Translations under genes and position numbers: made by a program
Notes under the pieces: model-generated
What the model saw: only the letters and a program-made list of their open reading frames with translations
What the model was told of the DNA's origin: nothing
The model's database searches: none
Shown here: positions 35,494 through 48,144 of the stretch, in pieces
How the letters are laid out: the number at the start of each line of letters is the position of its first letter
Numbering within the stretch: position 1 is the stretch's first letter
DNA from: Talpa occidentalis
Taxonomy: Eukaryota > Chordata > Mammalia > Eulipotyphla > Talpidae
Direction: 5' to 3'
Assembly: GCF_014898055.3 (NCBI RefSeq)
Contig: NW_023601433.1
Location: 88,049,106-88,113,105 of the forward strand
Length of the DNA stretch: 64,000 bases

Positions 35494-37914
35494 CTTTCAA
35501 GCCTGCTAAGTCAGCTGTGACTAAACCATCCCTCCCTCAGTTTCCAAATCACCCTTGCTCTTTTCTCCCCTCTCCTCCTCTCTTCAAAGGTCTGAGTTTT
35601 TTTAAAAAGCCCAAACTTAAACCCCCAAATGAACATCCATGTAGTTCTAATGAGGTTTCGGGGGAGGACAAAGCCAGAGGTTTTTGTTCCACCACCCATC
35701 TCAGCCCCAAAGTGGTCCACCCCACTTCATGTATTTTGTTTAAAATGTTCTGGTCTTTACGTGTTCTTCCCAAACGTGGAAAGAGTTGTAAACCCTCGTC
35801 TCCCCTTTTCTCCCTTGGAGCCCTTGACGACACTCTGCCCGTGACGTCTGATGAAGCAGCTCCTGGCTGGGGAGTTCTGTGACTGCTGGAGTGGGACTGT
35901 CTCTCTGACGCGGCCACCTGATGGGCCACGCTCTGCTCCCGCGGGAGGAGGGTCCCCGGACGCGCCCCACTTGACGCGTCTCTGAAGGAAACCCATCTCG
36001 TCTACTTGGGGGGGCTGGAGAACTTTCATCCTCCCTCTGTTCTCATCTCTGGCCATTTCTTCCTCAGTCTCGTCCATGCGTCTGGGAGCTTCTGTTTCAT
36101 CGAGTCCTGGTGTCTTGGGTCCCCTGGTTTGAATGTCTTCTACCAGGGTTTGAAATTCTTCATTTTGGGGCTTCTCCTGCTGCCCTGCTCGCCCCTCGGC
36201 CACTGCGATCATGTCCCATGAATCGCCCCGTTCTGCATTCTGGGGCCAAACCAGGTAAGACACAGAAGGCGCCAGAACAGTGTCTGGCACGGAGCCACGG
36301 CTCCCGGAGGGATTACGGTTCTTTCCTAAAACTGTGGGTCCTTCCTGGATGTTCTTTGATTCATGGGTAGGGCTGACCTGCCAGCCTCCCCTTCTCTCTT
36401 TCCTTTTCCTAAGGAGCCTTTTCATCAGGGCCCACGTTTCCTCCACGAGCTGGAGTCACCCCAGAAGGCCTCGGGCCCGTTTGGGTGGGAGGGGATTTGC
36501 CGGGGGAATTGAGTCGCCAAAGCCAGGCCCACTTTGCTGGCTGGAGTCCAGGGAAACCAGCCACAAAGGAAAACTGGAGGGACCCCTGGAGGGACCCCTG
36601 GAGGGACCCTTCCTCCGCAGGGCAGGCGCTGATAGGTCTTCGAGAAAGGAGGCTGTGAGCAGGATCCCCAGCGGCGGGGAGAGCGTGAGTGGGGCCATTG
36701 TCTCCCCCTTGCTACTTCCCCTTCCTGCCCCAGCCTTCGCTGAGACTGACACGAAAGAGAATGGCAAACGGTAAGGGGGGGTCACTCCCCTTGCTACATC
36801 CTTTGTTTCGGAAAACAGAATTATTTGTTCTGGAGAAAAGTGGCGCTTCCATCAAGCGGTGGGCGATCCCCAGTGTTGTTTGAAAACGAATACGCAGCCA
36901 CGTTCCCGGTTTCTCCCTCCTCCTCGCCTGCGGGGAGCACCGACAGGAGGGCGCGCGGAACCGAAGCGTGGGACTTCTCAGGGAGACTTGGGGTTGCCAA
37001 GAGGCTTTCCTGGGGCTGCGCGGCAGCTCCTACAAAATTGGGGTCTTAACACAATGGGGCCCAATTCTCTCCCAGCCCCAGGGCTGGGGTTGAGTTAGTG
37101 TCTCTGGGCACAATCAGGTGTCAGCAAGGCCAGGCACCCCCAGCTGCAGCTGGGCCTCCTCAGCATGTGGCTGCGTGGCTCTGCTCTCCCCGCGGCCCTC
37201 TCCTCCAGTCTCCCCAAACTTTTGCCACCAAAAGGTGACCCTTTCTCCAAATAAGACCACACCTGCAGGTTCCGGGGGTGCGAGCGTTGATATACCTTTT
37301 AAAGGGTCACCGTTGAGCCCACGGTACCCTGCCTTGAGCTGCTGTTCTCGGGCCTTCCTCCGAGTCAGGCTCTTCAGCAACCCAATTTGTTTTTCTGCAG
37401 CAGCCGGGGACAGGGGCTCACACCCCTGTGGGGTCAGGGGCTCAAGGCCGGGCGTCGGCGGCTCTCTCTGTGCCCCCAAGGGCGGCGAGACCCTCTGTCC
37501 AGCCCCCAACCTACTGCCTTAGGATTTTGTGGAAGTTTCTTCTCCTGTTACTTCCCAAGCTGATGTGGGCGGAGAAACCGCCTGTCTGTCTCCCCCCAGG
37601 AGCCTGTGGGACCACGCGGCCTGTCTGCTACATCTGACTTTCTCTTATTGAAAAATTATGAGCCAGAACTTTCTCTGGTTATCAAACATCTCTGTCCAAA
37701 GGCGGTTCAGTGACTGAAATGAGTGAGGATCACAACCATATGGAATAAATTCCTTGTAAAATAAACACGGGTTTTAGGAATGGCGGATTGGAAAGAAACT
37801 CAGGGCGGCGGACTCAGGTTTTTGCAAGGGCTCGGAGCATCCGTCAGGGCGATGCCGGTCCCTACCCGCCCCGCCCCAGCCCAGGGCCAGGTTCGTCGCT
37901 CAAGTTCACCCTCA
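35494..37914. other. Non-coding interval with a 229-codon minus frame
   Basis: The minus frame 35757-36446 encodes a charged, low-complexity-leaning product (stretches such as DETEAPRRMDETEEEMARD) that matches no family I know and lacks a supported promoter or splice context. A 12-bp triplication is at 36574-36609. The rest is unique GC-rich DNA. Confidence 0.35.
36574..36609 (+). repeat. 12-bp minisatellite, three copies
   Basis: CTGGAGGGACCC repeated three times head to tail without change. The 12-bp period keeps open frames through it open. Confidence 0.93.
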
Positions 37915-38065
37915 GTCTCCTTGAGTTCGCATTCCGGGTCTATCCTGTGACCAGCTGTGTGGACTTGGGGAAATACCTGTCCCTGGGGCCAGTTTCCTCG
38001 CTCGGCACCGGGCCGGGGCTGCAGTCGCCCGGGCGTGGGTGGATGCACAGATGCGTAGATGAGGC
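37915..38065 (+). repeat. MIR relic
   Basis: 'tatcctgtgaccagctgtgtggacttggggaaatacctgtccctggggccagtttcctcg' has the MIR core order (clear at 37945-38000). Confidence 0.65.
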
Positions 38066-39649
38066 GGACGAGGGACTCCCAGGACGGAGGAGTGTGCGGG
38101 AAGACGTTCAACTGCTGGCTCTCTTGGAAAAATCCACCTTGGTTTGTTGTCTTGGCCAGTATTCGTGGAGTCAGTGTTCTCAGCCCCGCCGGCCCAGCCC
38201 TCCAGGGAGAGGTGGCTGAAGGCGGCCAGAGCCAACTTTAGACAACACAGTTCGCCTCCGTGACACCCTCGGCCTTGCTGTCCGTCGGGGCAGAGCTCGC
38301 TTACCCAAAAGGCAACCCATTCATTTTTGAGTTCTCATCGTTGGCAAAGCCTCCGATAAAGTATAACGGATGGGGGTCTCCCCTGGAGAAGAAGGGGCCC
38401 TCCCTCCGGAGCCCAGGCGAGCAGTTCGCAGGAAGGGGTGCAGACAGTTCTGCTGCGTGACTTTGGACGCGTCCTTGGCCCGCTCCGGGCCCCCAGGCAC
38501 GAGAGTGCGGAGAACGTGACAGTTGCCCGGGGCCGGCTGGCTGGGGCTTTGCTTGCAGCCTGGCCTGAGCCGGCCACAGGTATGGAACTTTCTCTCCTCA
38601 GCGCAGCCATCGCCGTCACACAAACGCGCTTAGAAATCTTTCTACAAAAGTTCCAAAACAGCCCAGCCCAGAGACCAAGCAGCAGGTCACCAAGAAAAAC
38701 AAAGGACAAAAACAAGAATCACCTTATTCTGGGAAGTTCAAACGTGGGCCAGAGCCTGTTCCTACGATTTTAGAGCCACGAAAGAAATGGAACATTTCGC
38801 TCGTGCACGTCTTTTGGTGAAAGCCCCCCTGGGGCCGTGGTTGCTCAGGGGCAGGGGCCCCGTGGGGCTGCAGAATGAGTGTGAAAGTCACACGCAGCCT
38901 CCCGCTCCCTCATCTCCAGATACGACGGACGACAGATGGCGGCTGGGTTGCACCACGGGCTCTGCGGGGCCAGGCAGGCTTGCCGGCTCCCTCGTGATGT
39001 CGGAGGCTGGTGAAACTCGGGGGTGGGGGCCCTGGCACCTCCCTGGCTGGTCCTCTCACGGGGGGTGGGATCTGTGCATGGTCCTGGGAGTGAGTGTCGG
39101 GCTCACTGGGGCTGGCTGAGTTTCTTTGTCCACAAAGAGCAACCAAACTCTCAGTCCCCCTAGCGAGTGTGGAGAGGCCCCTTCTTGCCCCCCTCCTCGG
39201 CCCCACAGGCGTGGGTTGCTGCTGAGGCCACGCCCGCCCCTGCTGCTCCCAGGAGTCACCTGGGCCCCTCTCCTGCACCCCCACGTCCAGCGCAGACAGT
39301 TCTGCTGCGCGACTTGCCAGATGCTCGTTTCTCCACCTCTCCTGCTAGTCCCAGAAAGGACCAGGGACAGAAACCTCCCCGCTGCGTTGTGAACACGCGC
39401 CTGAGTCACACACAGGCAGGGCTGTGACTTCTCACATAAAAGCAGCTTTGGATGCACGGGCAAGTGTGAGCCGTGAACCCTCAGCATTGAGTCCAGGGGA
39501 TTTTGACCTTGCAGGTCACTTTTCTCTGCCCAGGAGGCCCCCCTGAAAGCAGTCGCTGCCCCTCACCCTCACCTGCCTGCACCAGCCTCCTCACCTGCAC
39601 AGCAGACACAGCCTCCTCCGGAGCCCCCTTGCTCTCCCCCTCAACACTA
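38066..39649. other. Non-coding interval, unique
   Basis: No recognised gene or repeat. 38590-38800 is repeat-poor and relatively A-rich. Frames on both strands overlap without family matches. Confidence 0.4.
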
Positions 39650-39905
39650 ACGTCACCTTCAAAAGACACATGTGGGGATACGTCACTTCCCAGATTAAAG
39701 CCCCTGATAGCTCCTCGTCATGTTTAGAATAGAATCCAAACGCTGCCGTGGCTGGAAGGCCTGGCATGGCCTGGCACCTGCCCGCCCCTTCCCGCTGGCT
39801 TCCTTTCCTCCTTGGACGAGGCCAGACGTTCCTGCCGGCCTTCGCTTTTGCTGTGCCTCCGCCTGGAACATTCTCTCCTGCTTCTTTGCACACTTGGTCT
39901 CTATG
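39650..39905 (+). repeat. L2 3' region, forward
   Basis: 'ttagaatagaatccaaacgctgccgtggctggaaggcctggcatgg' followed by 'tttgctgtgcctccgcctggaacattctc' is the L2 3' order. Inert relic. Confidence 0.75.
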
Positions 39906-40230
39906 TTTGTTTCCTGGAGCTGCCGCAGTAAGTATCACAACCTGGGGCCTTCAGTTAGCCGCAGTTCACGCTCTCACAATTCTGAGGCCGGCCGTTGAGG
40001 TCAGCTCCTTCTGGGGGGGCTGCGGGGAACCTGTTTCAGGACTCGCTTCCGGTGCCTAGCCTGGAAACGATGGCTGGGCTCCCTGCCTCAGGTCCATGTG
40101 ACCTTCTCCCCAAGTCTCCTTCCGCTGGCTGCCCTCTGTCATCTGCTCGTCTCGCGAGGATACCCCCATGTTGAATTAGGCCCCACCTGGACGCTGCTGT
40201 CAGCTGCCGGTGGCTACAAAGGCCTCGCTT
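39906..40230 (-). mobile_element. MLT1-like (ERVL-MaLR) LTR relic, reverse orientation
   Basis: 'tttcctggagctgccgcagtaagtatcac', 'cgctctcacaattctgaggccgg' and later 'taggccccacctggacgc' follow an MLT1 LTR read backwards. Directly abuts the L2. Confidence 0.65.
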
Positions 40231-42194
40231 CCCAATAAGGCCGCACTCGCGGGCTGGGGCCTGTCTTGTGCTTTGGAGGATGTTAGCAACACTGCACGCC
40301 GGTAGCATCTGCCCTCGCCCAAGGCCCAGACACTGCCAGGTCCCCAGGGGCGCAGCCACCCCAGAGGGGAGCCGGAGCCAGTGGAATGTGATATTTCCCA
40401 CTCTTTTCCCTTAATAAGAGCAAGAGAAGACAGGGCAAGTGGCCCGGGCCCAAGTGGGCTCATCCTTTCTGTGCCCCCTTGGCAGGGACTGGCTCAGCGC
40501 TCCAAGCTGTCCCCCTTGCTTGCTCCACCTCGGTGGCTCTCAGAGTTGAGTGAGTACCTGAAAGTCTAGGAGCCTGTGCAAACCCAGGTGACTGGGCCCC
40601 GCGCCTGAATTTCTGACTTGGAGCGTCTGGGATGGGGCCTGGAGCTGCTGCTGGTGGAGCAAGTTCCCAGGAGACGCTGCTGGGCTGGGGAGCACACTCT
40701 GAGAGCTGCTGGTCTGATTCCACGCCTAAGCACGGAGGGTCTACATTCTAGACTATTCCTCCATCTAGGCTGCTAGTGTGCGAGTGTGTGTGTATATAAT
40801 TTGCAGATAATAGCATAGCAGTCTCCCAGGGATAAATCCCAGCCTGGTTCCATCCCAGGGAGCGAGACGCTGCCAGTCTGGGGCATCTGGGGGAGCCCAC
40901 GTCCCTGGTGTGCTGCCACCCACAGCCCCACTCCTCAGTGTTGCCCGAAGGTAGCCCAATGGGCTGCTTCTCCCCAGGGCCCATGAGAGAGCAGAGGGAC
41001 AGCCTCACGCAGGCCCAGCTTGAAAAACATCCCAGTGAACCACACAGGCAAGGGAGAGAGGCTGTAGTCACCCTGGTTAATTATGCTTCCATTTGAAGGA
41101 ACATAACCATCCCTGCAAAGTGGAAAAATTATAGGTTACTGGGCAGTCCGAGGTAGTGCGGGCCAGTCATCAGCCGGTGCACCAGTGACTTTTGAATTGA
41201 AACTGGTTTCTATCCTGGGTCCTCCATCCTCCCTCTAGAAGCTCACTCACGCTGCTCAGACACAGACACCACCAGGGAGACAGGAATAGGAATAGAGCGG
41301 GCTTAGCTCAGTCCACAAACAGCAGCAGATGTCACAGCCGGGGAAAATAATTAGCTATTCTAGGAGATCTATTTGTTTTCATTTCATCCCCAAAGTTAAT
41401 TGTGAGAAACGAAATTCCTGTTTGTTTTTCTTTAGGTATATTTGAATTTACAAGTTTTAAGTCTTGGGGAACTAGGTCAGCCAGACTTTGCCTATGCCTA
41501 CACCTCAGACGAATGAGCCCTTTATTTACATGCGTCCTCACTTTGCTCCAAAAAAGAATGAGGCAGCTTATAACAATGAACATCATTTGAAAATAAAATG
41601 AAGAGGATTAATATGACAGAGACAGAGAGGTGCAGTGAAAGGGGGAGTACTTAGGTCAATGTCAAGGATTAACAGTTTCGGTGATGAAACATGTGAATCA
41701 GTCTTGAGCTTCCTGGTGGCCAGGTCAAAAAGGGAAACACGGGAAGTCTCGTCTTTCTCCTTATAGAAAGAAGGAAATAATAATTCTTTAGTTTATTTCT
41801 GATACCAAGCTCTAAAATAAATTTCTTATGTTGGGCTTTATATAAAGTATATCAAGTTACAGTACTGTTGACAACTATTTTAAAGCAAATGCAAATATAG
41901 AATTCTCATGATGGCTTCTTGAAATAATCTTGGATGACAGCCAATACAATGAACCTTTCTTGCCCTAGGGGAGGAAATTCTTCAAGGAGCTAAGCTGACA
42001 TGGCTTATGTGTGAAGATGCCTTGTGACCTCATTTGATCTGAAGATGGACCTTTTTGAGGAGCAGCGCAACGGTATTAATACTACTACTTCAGCTATTTT
42101 AGTTCTAAGAAAAGAGGCCCATACTGGTTGCTCAAGTAATGGGAGTATCGCAAGGCTGTTTAATGCCCCCCAAATGCTTGTCAGTACAATTAGA
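40231..42194. other. Non-coding interval, AT-rich in its second half
   Basis: 40231-41100 GC-rich and unassigned. 41330-42000 AT-rich without a confident repeat call. The 84-codon minus frame at 41332-41586 has no match. No gene supported. Confidence 0.4.
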
Positions 42195-42370
42195 AAAACT
42201 CTACAAGACCCCACACAATCGGGCTCTGTCTGGGAAAATTCCTGTCTCAGGGCCTTTGCACATGCTGTTCCTCCACATGGAATATGCTTCCCTTGGTTCT
42301 TCACAAGCTTGTGTAGTGGCTGGCACAGAGCAGAAGTTAATAAGTACTTATGCAATGAATGAATGAATGA
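42195..42370 (+). repeat. L2 3' region, forward
   Basis: 'cagggcctttgcacatgctgttcctccacatggaatatgcttccc' is a clear L2 3' phrase, ending in GAATGAATGAATGA (about 42355-42370), the slightly expanded L2 3' terminus. Confidence 0.8.
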
Positions 42371-42639
42371 CAAATCAATATTTATTTCCACACTTGGACT
42401 TTCTGCGGTTATAGTGAGAAGGGTCCCTGCTGGTTCATCCAGTGACAAGGTATGTGGGGTGACGAATCTGCCCCAGCTTGCTGGGACTCTGCAGGGTTTA
42501 GCACTGAAAGTGCATGTCCCTGGCCCTCAGCACACAGGGAGGCAGGCTCCCGGGGCTGTCGTCCAAGAGCCTCGGCACGCACGCTGCACTTCATGGCAGT
42601 GGCTCCTGTACAGCCCTCGTGAGTGCCGGGTGTTGCTCT

Positions 42640-42800
42640 GTACACCTGTATAAATCACTCCATTAATCTTGTGCTCGTCCCGTTTGGCAGATGTGGAAAC
42701 TGAGGCACAAAGAGTCAGGTACTAGGGAGAAGTGATGAATCCTCACACTGCACCTCCAATATCCAGCTGTCCAAAACCAGTCCCACGCCAGCCTGCTTCG
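42640..42800 (-). repeat. MIR relic, reverse
   Basis: 'gtttggcagatgtggaaactgaggcacaaagagtcagg' is the reverse MIR core; continues weakly to 42800. Confidence 0.8.
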
Positions 42801-44324
42801 TGATTAGGCCCGGGGAGCCCTGTCCACACCCACGGGGCCCAGCCCCTGCTGCCCCTGCCCAAACACACCCTCCCCCCCCCCCCCGAGGAAGGTCCCCTGC
42901 TGCTCAGCACACCCGGGGCCGCTATGGCTGCAAGACCCCTGCTGCCTCTTTCGTTTTCCTCACTCCAGCTCCCAATGAAGTAGGTAAAAAAATGATGTCC
43001 GCAGAAATAACTAAAGAAGGTGGCAGAGTAACAGTCAGCGGCAGCAGCCCTGAATAGCCTGCAGGACGGGGACCTTGGGGAGCGGTGGGGGGACTCCTTG
43101 CAATGACCAAGCGCTGGTTGTAAATGTGAGGGGGGCGGCTTATGAGCTGAGAAGGAGCCAGTCCTCATGGCCTGGGGCAGCGCAGGCCCCATCATGAGGG
43201 GCATGTGGTAGGGTGGCTGCCGGGAACTCACCTGCCCCCGGGTGGCCTCTCCAGGGGCACAGTGGCTGTCCTGGGTTGGGGCCCCAAGCAAGGGGCCCAG
43301 ATGAGCCGTAAACACGATGCTGAGGACCAGGGGGAAGGGCGGAGGTTACAAGGCCACCGGCACAGAGCTGAGCCGTGCTGAGGTGCCTGCAGGGCTGGCA
43401 GGGCGCTGGTGACGCCAAGGGCATAGCCCTGGGTACCGTCCCCGCGGGCGTCTGGGAGCAGAAGGCACTGGTGTCTCAGCGGGGAGCTGGCCTCCTGCGT
43501 GTGTTTGCTTGGTGAGAAGTCGGCCGGTATGTGCCCTGTGTCAATAGCCTTTTTAGCCGGCAGAGAGTTAGGACACAGCGCTGCTTTGTGATTTGACTCA
43601 GGACGGTGTCCTTTCCACCTGCTTCCGGTTACAGATACCACGCAGCTCACCTGCTGATTCCTTGGGCCTGCAAGGAAGAGGCTCCTTTGTCTCCACATGA
43701 AATCTGAAATCGATTCCACCAAGATCTGGCTCACCAGATAGGCTGGCAGACGCTGGCGTCCCCCTGGCGGCTCGGATGTCCTGAGGTGGGGCATCGCCAA
43801 TCGCCTGGCTACCCAGAGTGGCCTGCTGGCCTGAAAGTGGCCCACAGCCCGTCATGTCCCAGCTGGAAGTCACAGGCTGCCCTGGCCAGGTGCGCAGCCC
43901 CCAAAGTTAAGGACAAAGACATTTTTAGAAGAGTGACTGAGAAACATTTTGGCAGCTTCTCAAGATCTGCTCAGGCCTGTAACTTACCTCAGGGTCTAAC
44001 TAGAAGGTATTTGCAGCCCATAAAATTGACATGAGGCATCTTATTACCAGTGTTATTCTTGGACTGAAATTGCATTTGAGAGACACACTAGACCCAGGTA
44101 TCAACTCCCTGGTTCACAGATCTTCCTCCAGGGGGAAGGGGAGCATGCAGCAGGGGCATTACCTGGATGGCTAACAGGGTCAGGGATTCCTGGGGGCCAT
44201 GCAAATTAGCTCAGAAAGATCCTTGGCAAGGTTTACTGTTTTTCAGGTGTGGGAACGACCTGTGAACCTGAGCCCTGGTCAGGGTCAGCCTGGTCTGTTT
44301 GGTACAGATCAGAGGATGAAAAGA
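42801..44324. other. Non-coding interval, unique; poly(C) at 42872-42884
   Basis: Contains a C13 homopolymer. 43757-43775 on the minus strand (GCCGCCAGGGGGACGCC) weakly resembles a CTCF core. Long frames near 42743-43845 (minus) lack family resemblance. 44010-44120 is AT-richer. ATGCAAAT octamer at about 44199. Confidence 0.4.
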
Positions 44325-44600
44325 AGGTGCCAGGTGATGAAGGAAGGAAGGGGCACCTGCAGCAGCAAGAATGACATGTGCACAGGCCCTGTGGTAGGAG
44401 CAAGCAGGAACGAAGGCAGGAAGGCCTGGAGGCCTGGAGTGCAGACGTGTGGCCAGGGGCCAGACCCCGGGGCCTTGCAGCCCTGTCGGGAGCTTTGCTT
44501 TATCCTGAAGTCAAAAGGAAATCACCGAAAGATGTGAAAAATAGTTAGAACTGGGGTTGACAGGATCGGATCTGCTTTGGGGACGCTCATGCTTATTTCC
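44325..44600 (-). repeat. L2 3' region, reverse
   Basis: 'atgacatgtgcacaggccctgtggtagg', 'tttgctttatcctgaagtcaaaaggaaatcaccg' and 'gacaggatcggatctgctttgg' follow the reverse L2 3' order. Confidence 0.75.
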
Positions 44601-44879
44601 CATAGTTTACAAAGCTCCCCTCAACTCTGGGTTGAGGAAAGAAAGGGCCAGAGACCAGTTCTGACTCTCATGTTGATGATCCAGCTGAAGAAATGGAAAT
44701 GAACCAAGGAGGGAAGATGTGACAGGCAAATGCATCACCCAGAGTAGCACCATCCCCTAGAACGACACATGAGCCACCAATGCCAAGTCACATAGCCATT
44801 TGAGACCGTCGTAACCACAGAGAAAAATTATCGCTGCAACAAAGGCTTATAACATGTTATAAATCAACATCTGTATATT

Positions 44880-45260
44880 CTACGTTATCATCCTCATGCA
44901 AACTTTAGTTTCCATCTTTCACCAAACAGTTGCCTCTTTATGTGGCTGGCCCATCCCCCCGCCCCTTCTGGTAACCACTATTTTGTCCGCGCAATTTAAA
45001 ATTTGTTTTGGTCTTTGTTTATTCATTGATTTTTTTTTTTCCTTTGCTGGCCACACATGAGTGAAATCACACTGTGTTTGTCTTTCTCTGTCTGACTTAT
45101 TTCATTTAGCATAATTCCCTGTGGGGCCACGCATGTTGTCAAAAATGGCAGGATTTCATCTTTTTTAAAAATAGCTGATTAGTGTCAGTTCTGTGTCTGT
45201 TCCACATCTTCTTTATCCCTTTCATGGGCACCTAGGCTGTTCCCAGCTCTGGCCACAATT
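44880..45260 (-). mobile_element. Old L1 (L1ME-type) 3' end, reverse
   Basis: 'ttctggtaaccactattttgtc', 'cacatgagtgaaatcacactgtgtttgtctttctctgtctgac', 'ttatttcatttagcataat' and 'tttcatgggcacctaggctgttcccagctctgg' are reverse L1 3'-end phrases. Non-coding relic. Confidence 0.85.
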
Positions 45261-45774
45261 TTTTAAATGTAAAAACAGGTGAAATGAATTTGGACCAGTG
45301 TAGAACTTTTTGATGAGACATTTCCCTTTTTCCTACATTATATCTTTGAAGTCAGGTGTGTATTTCATTTTTGTGGTCCATCTCAATTTGGTCACGTTTT
45401 GTGGTTCAGGAGCCACGAGGCTAGTGGCCACCATCTTGAATGGTGAGGGTCCGAGTGATGGTGCTGGGGACGGACCTGCGGAGTTTTCAGGCAGAGATGA
45501 CGTGAGAAGGACGCAGAGCAAGTTCCAACTTAAGAAACACAAGCTGGACCATCGTGTGAGAGTCTTCTCCGCACAGTGGTTTGTGACGATCTAAATGCCC
45601 GCCACAGAGGAAGGGAGTGATGGATGAGGTGGGTTCACACAAAGGGAAACCATACTCCACACCATGCAAAGGCTGGTTGAAACACTGGAGGGTGACAAGC
45701 GTGGAGAACTGGGGCTTGGTGCTTTGCAGGCAGGAAATAAAACAGTGCAGTTGCTGGGGAGAAGAGACTGGTGT
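45261..45774. other. Non-coding interval, possible L1-related pieces
   Basis: 45590-45690 ('ctaaatgcccgccacagagg ... ccatactccacaccatgc') may be a diverged forward L1 3' piece. The rest is unassigned. Confidence 0.35.
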
Positions 45775-45990
45775 CTCCTCTGTGGGATAAACATGGCATT
45801 ATCACCCGACCTAGCAATTCCGCTCCTGGTGGATACCCCAAAGAACAGGAAACAGGTGCCCTAACCAAAATGTGTGCCCGGTGATCACCAAAGAGCTCGT
45901 CACCACAGCCAAAGGTGGAACAGCCCAGATGTCCTTCAACAGACAGAGGCACAGCCCCTGTGTGGATGCCCCGAGGATCTTGAGGGACTT
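45775..45990 (+). mobile_element. L1 ORF2 3' fragment, forward
   Basis: 'acctagcaattccgctcctggtggataccccaaagaacagg' and 'cacagccaaaggtggaacagcccagatgtccttcaacag' are forward L1 3' phrases. Frameshifted and inert. Confidence 0.8.
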
Positions 45991-46984
45991 GACATGTTTT
46001 CCCTCTTCAAACAAGGGCTCCAGCTCCCTCGGGATTTGTTTTATGTCTCCTTGAGTGTCTGAAATATTTCACCATCATTACAGGAGGCCCGAGGTAGGAG
46101 GTGGGGGACGGTGTTTAAGGGACGGAAGACTGGAGGTCAGGCCGGGCCTGGAAACGGCGTGGATCAAGGGACGGGTGCCCAGCAGCTTCCACGGTGCAGC
46201 CTGGGGGCCTGCTCTGCTGTCATTCTGCTTGTGACCCACAGACCCCAGGCAGCGAGGGGATGCGAGCAGGGCCAGATGGAATGGGGGCAGGGAGCAGAGT
46301 CAGAAAAGCAAAAGGCAAGTGAAGACATCCAAGAGGCAGACTCCACGCGCCTCCAGGGCCAAGAGTGGGAAGGGGGCTTAGTCTGGGTGACAAGGTGACA
46401 TAGAGGAGCCCCTGCAGGCGACTGGATGCAGCTGGAGGAGGGGGGTTTGTGCAGGCTGACACATCATTCGTACTGACTCCAGAGGCGGGCTGAGGCTGGA
46501 CCTGCGGCTTCCCGGGTTACAATGGTCCCTGTGTCCTGGCTCCGTGGCCGGCATGTCTGCCAAGCCCTGACTGCAGCCTGCTGGCCTTGGGGACCACAGG
46601 GACCATGAGGGCGCTGGTCAGAGGGACAAAAGAGGTTTCAGCGGTGCAGGCCTGTTGCTGCCTGATCTGGCCTCCTGTGTGTGCTGGGGCCCATGGACGC
46701 ACGTACTTAGGGTGACTGCACCCCTCCTGGTGGTTGCATGAATAGCCCCAATTCTTCAGCTTTCTTTGCGGCCACCCTCTCCAAGTTTACAACTTGTTTC
46801 TCCAGCTTTCCTGGGCTTTCTTTAGGAGTAGAAAGGATAGAATTTGGTAATTTTCCACCAAATTGGTGTCCTGGAGCCACTAACACGAACAAGAGCGAGA
46901 GCACTCTGATCACTCCCAAAGTGCCTTGCTACCACTTTGCAGGCACCCCACACCCCAGCTCCCACCCCTGATGACCAGGGATTT
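45991..46984. other. Non-coding interval, unique
   Basis: No gene or confident repeat is recognised; short frames only. Confidence 0.4.
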
Positions 46985-47630
46985 CTGGCCTCTTTCCACG
47001 TACCTGTCGGTCATTTGTGTGTGTTCTTTGGAAAAGTCTGTTCACTTCCTCTGCCCATATCTTAATCAGATTCTTTGCTTTTTGCTCTTGAGTTGCATGT
47101 AAGTGGTTTGTGAATATTTTCTTCCGTTGCACAGGTTACCATTTCATTTTATTCCCTGTTTCCTTTCCTGGGCAGAAACTTTCTTCGTTCATGGATTGGA
47201 AGAACTAATATTGTTAAATTGTCTATGCCGCCAAAAGTGATGTTCAGATTCAAAGCAATCCCTATCAAAATCCCAGTGGTGTTTTCATAGATATAGGAAA
47301 AAAGCGATTCTAGAATTCATGTGCAACCAGAAAAGCCTGAGGAGCCGAAGCTGTCCCGAGAGAGAAGAGCAGAGCCGGAGGCATCACACTTCTGACTTTG
47401 TTACAAGGTTGTAGTCATCAGACCAGTATGGTATTGACAGAGGCCATCGGGCATCGCCAGTGGAGCAGTACAGAGAGGCCAGAGGTCACCCAAACATGCC
47501 TTTGCCACAGCACCAAGAATGCACGAGGGAGGAAGAGCAGCCTCTCAAACAAGGAGCCGGGGAAACTGGACGTATTCAGACAAAAGGAATAGGACCCGGA
47601 CCTTACACACACCAAAACCAGTTCAACGCA
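46985..47630. mobile_element. Rearranged L1: inverted 5' piece, probable twin-priming product
   Basis: 46985-47180 reads as L1 ORF2 C-terminal coding sequence on the minus strand (product resembling IKIWAEEVNRLFQ). 47185-47630 reads as a more upstream ORF2 part on the plus strand (a 'ccaaaagtgatgttcagattcaaagcaatccctatcaaaatccc' phrase). The upstream part is thus inverted against the downstream part with almost no gap, the signature of twin-primed L1 insertion on the minus strand. Both pieces carry stops. Confidence 0.75.
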
Positions 47631-48144
47631 GAATTCTGGAGGCAAGGAGCACTGGGGAGGGGTCCCCAGGGGCGTCAGAAGCCAGGGCAGGGACACAGGC
47701 GGGCGGGAGGCAGGCAGGGACTGGTTTCTGGGAGGTTCCCGAGGCCTGGGGAGCCCTGCGGCCGGGCAGAGCTTGTCCTAGAGCCTGTGTCCCTGCTTAC
47801 CTCCCTGCCACCCTCATCAAGGGGCGCGGGCATGAACTCCCCGACTCCCCCCAGGAGCCCTGGTTGCACAGTTCTTCGCCTCAGCAGCGCTGGCTCCCTC
47901 CTGCCGGCTCTGCCCTGCCTGGCGGGCAAGGGGAAGCCGCGGGTCCTGAGCAGGCAGGCGCCCTGCTGGGGTGTCAGGGCTCCCGGCCCACTTTGCCCCC
48001 CTCCTCCCAGCGATGCGAGGAGCACGGCCGGCTCCTGGCAGGCTGGATGCCAAGCTGGTACCCGCGTGTCTGTGCCGCACCCCGCACACCTGCTGGTGCC
48101 ACGAGTGTCTGTGCGTGCAGGTGACTGGCGCCCGCGCCACCTGC

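Noticed and set aside
43757..43775. CTCF site on the minus strand (CCGCCAGGGGGACG)
   Set aside because: Partial match only, with an inserted A in the core; not strong enough to list as a site.
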